From contig NZ_CP083646.1 in NCBI RefSeq assembly GCF_020099275.1, positions 2,232,001 through 2,296,000 on the forward strand: a stretch of DNA of 64,000 bases, written 5' to 3'. A program made the position numbers and the translations under genes. The notes beneath the pieces are model-generated. The model made no database searches, was not told the DNA's origin, and worked only from the letters and a program-made list of their open reading frames with translations. Numbering within the stretch: the stretch's first letter is position 1; each line of letters begins with the position of its first letter. Origin of the DNA: Corynebacterium falsenii. Its GTDB lineage: Bacteria > Actinomycetota > Actinomycetes > Mycobacteriales > Mycobacteriaceae. Of the stretch, positions 63,245-64,000 are shown in pieces.

Positions 63245-64000
63245 ATGAGTCCACATCACGACAGCGGCACAAACCGCGGAAATCACAGCGACCGCGATTT
63301 CGCAGATTTCCTCGCAGGATCTGATCGCCTGGATCCCCAAGCCCAACTGCCGATTCCCGACGACCATAAGCAGAAGGTCCACCCTGCTGTATACACCGAG
63401 CCGTCAGAAACGGTCGGAAAGCTCGGCACGGCCTACGCCAGTGAGGTGAAGACCGCGCGGCAAACCACTGGTGACGCCGAACCTCTTGAGGATCAACCCG
63501 AACCGAGCAAAGCAAAGTCTGCCGTCGATGAAGATTTGCGGCCCGAACTTCGCGACCGCGCGGAAGTCATTGGCACCTCCGTTCGCTGGTTCGCAGGCTG
63601 GTGTGTTCGTTTCATCATTATGATTGCGGCCGCTTACCTCGCCGCCATGGCCTTCGGCAAGCTCTGGGCCGGAATCTTGCCCGTGGTGCTCTCCATCATC
63701 GTTTGTACCGTCCTGTGGCCGGTGGTTCGCTTCCTCCGCCAGAAGGCCAAGTTCCCTAAGGCTCTCGCTGTCCTCGTAACCATCCTCGGGTTCTTCGCCC
63801 TCATAGCCGGAGTCTTTGCCCTCATTGCTCCCGGCGCCGTGGACCAAAGTCGAACACTCATCAACCAGGCAAACGGCGGTGTTCGAACCATTCAGAACTG
63901 GCTACAAGGTCCCCCGCTGAACCTTCAGGAAAGTCAGTTCAACGATTATCTCGACCAGGCAACGAATTGGATTCAGAACAAATCCGGGGATATCGCTACA
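63245..64000 (+). CDS. AI-2E-family transporter, cut by the window end
   Basis: The first 252 residues of a membrane protein. After ~110 hydrophilic residues come helices at about 122-140 and 143-160 (AAAYLAAMAFGKLWAGILPVVLSIIVCTVL), then ALAVLVTILGFFALIAGVFALIAPGAV, the pattern of AI-2E family (YhhT/PerM-like) exporters. The AGGAAGA immediately before the ATG at 63245 sets the start. The function of actinobacterial members is not known; the frame is open at 64000. Confidence 0.75.
   Translation, partial: MSPHHDSGTNRGNHSDRDFADFLAGSDRLDPQAQLPIPDDHKQKVHPAVYTEPSETVGKLGTAYASEVKTARQTTGDAEPLEDQPEPSKAKSAVDEDLRPELRDRAEVIGTSVRWFAGWCVRFIIMIAAAYLAAMAFGKLWAGILPVVLSIIVCTVLWPVVRFLRQKAKFPKALAVLVTILGFFALIAGVFALIAPGAVDQSRTLINQANGGVRTIQNWLQGPPLNLQESQFNDYLDQATNWIQNKSGDIAT

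Noticed and set aside
1..64000. tRNA or rRNA genes as integration targets
   Set aside because: No tRNA cloverleaf or rRNA sequence was recognised on either strand near the island ends.

Overview
The window looks like part of a Corynebacterium chromosome. The evidence is high GC, a NSS transporter followed by a MetS-type small subunit (the metPS pair), a CmtR-type sensor, a pAL5000-type plasmid Rep, IS6/IS1628-like elements and a two-component copper system with a CopR-like box. The outer parts are ordinary core genome: positions 1-8.8 kb (SDR, DUF808 protein, patatin, APC permease, DJ-1/PfpI protein, secreted SGNH hydrolase) and 58.0-64 kb (ychF, two NSS transporters, metS, AI-2E-type exporter). 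The roughly 49 kb between them is a layered genomic island.

Left layer (8821-26494) is bounded by two inverted IS6-family copies. It holds copper genes (multicopper oxidase, CueP, CopRS with a CopR-type box, HMA chaperone, CPH-type ATPase, DUF305 lipoprotein), a truncated resolvase, a plasmid Rep split by an in-frame stop, an alcohol dehydrogenase and cadD/cmtR. Two identical 1308-bp IS3-family copies lie inside it. No insertion site has a clear target duplication, so IS-driven rearrangement shaped this layer; one IS6 end cuts a chromosomal SDR gene and the other cuts a relaxase gene.

Middle layer (26495-34833) is the remnant of a mobilizable replicon read on the minus strand: HTH protein, Toprim primase-helicase, family A DNA polymerase (one frameshift), small proteins, an R1162/MOBQ-like oriT, MobC and truncated MobA. 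A GC-rich origin-like region and ardA lie upstream.

Right layer (34834-58043) is the most striking. The minus-strand gene ychF ends in an abnormal tail, and six further copies of a ychF-like 3' end, each coding a variant of VVEFRFNV plus stop, are strung out in the same orientation at 55.65, 46.08, 41.99, 38.14, 35.59 and 34.85 kb. They divide the region into six cassettes: K1 restriction-modification pair; K2 a 9.5-kb mobilizable element with family B polymerase, MobV relaxase and a large serine recombinase beside its end; K3 a 1273-residue predicted defence protein; K4 an Abi_2 protein plus IS1380-family insertion; K5 a HEPN-like protein; K6 an AAC(2')-like acetyltransferase. All main cargo genes run in the ychF direction. 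I infer repeated site-specific insertion into the 3' end of ychF, with one visible recombinase (K2) and five cassettes that lack one, so an integron-like array built on a protein-coding gene end. Within K2, the polymerase gene also carries a textbook -1 frameshift signal (slippery heptamer, 7-nt spacer, hairpin).
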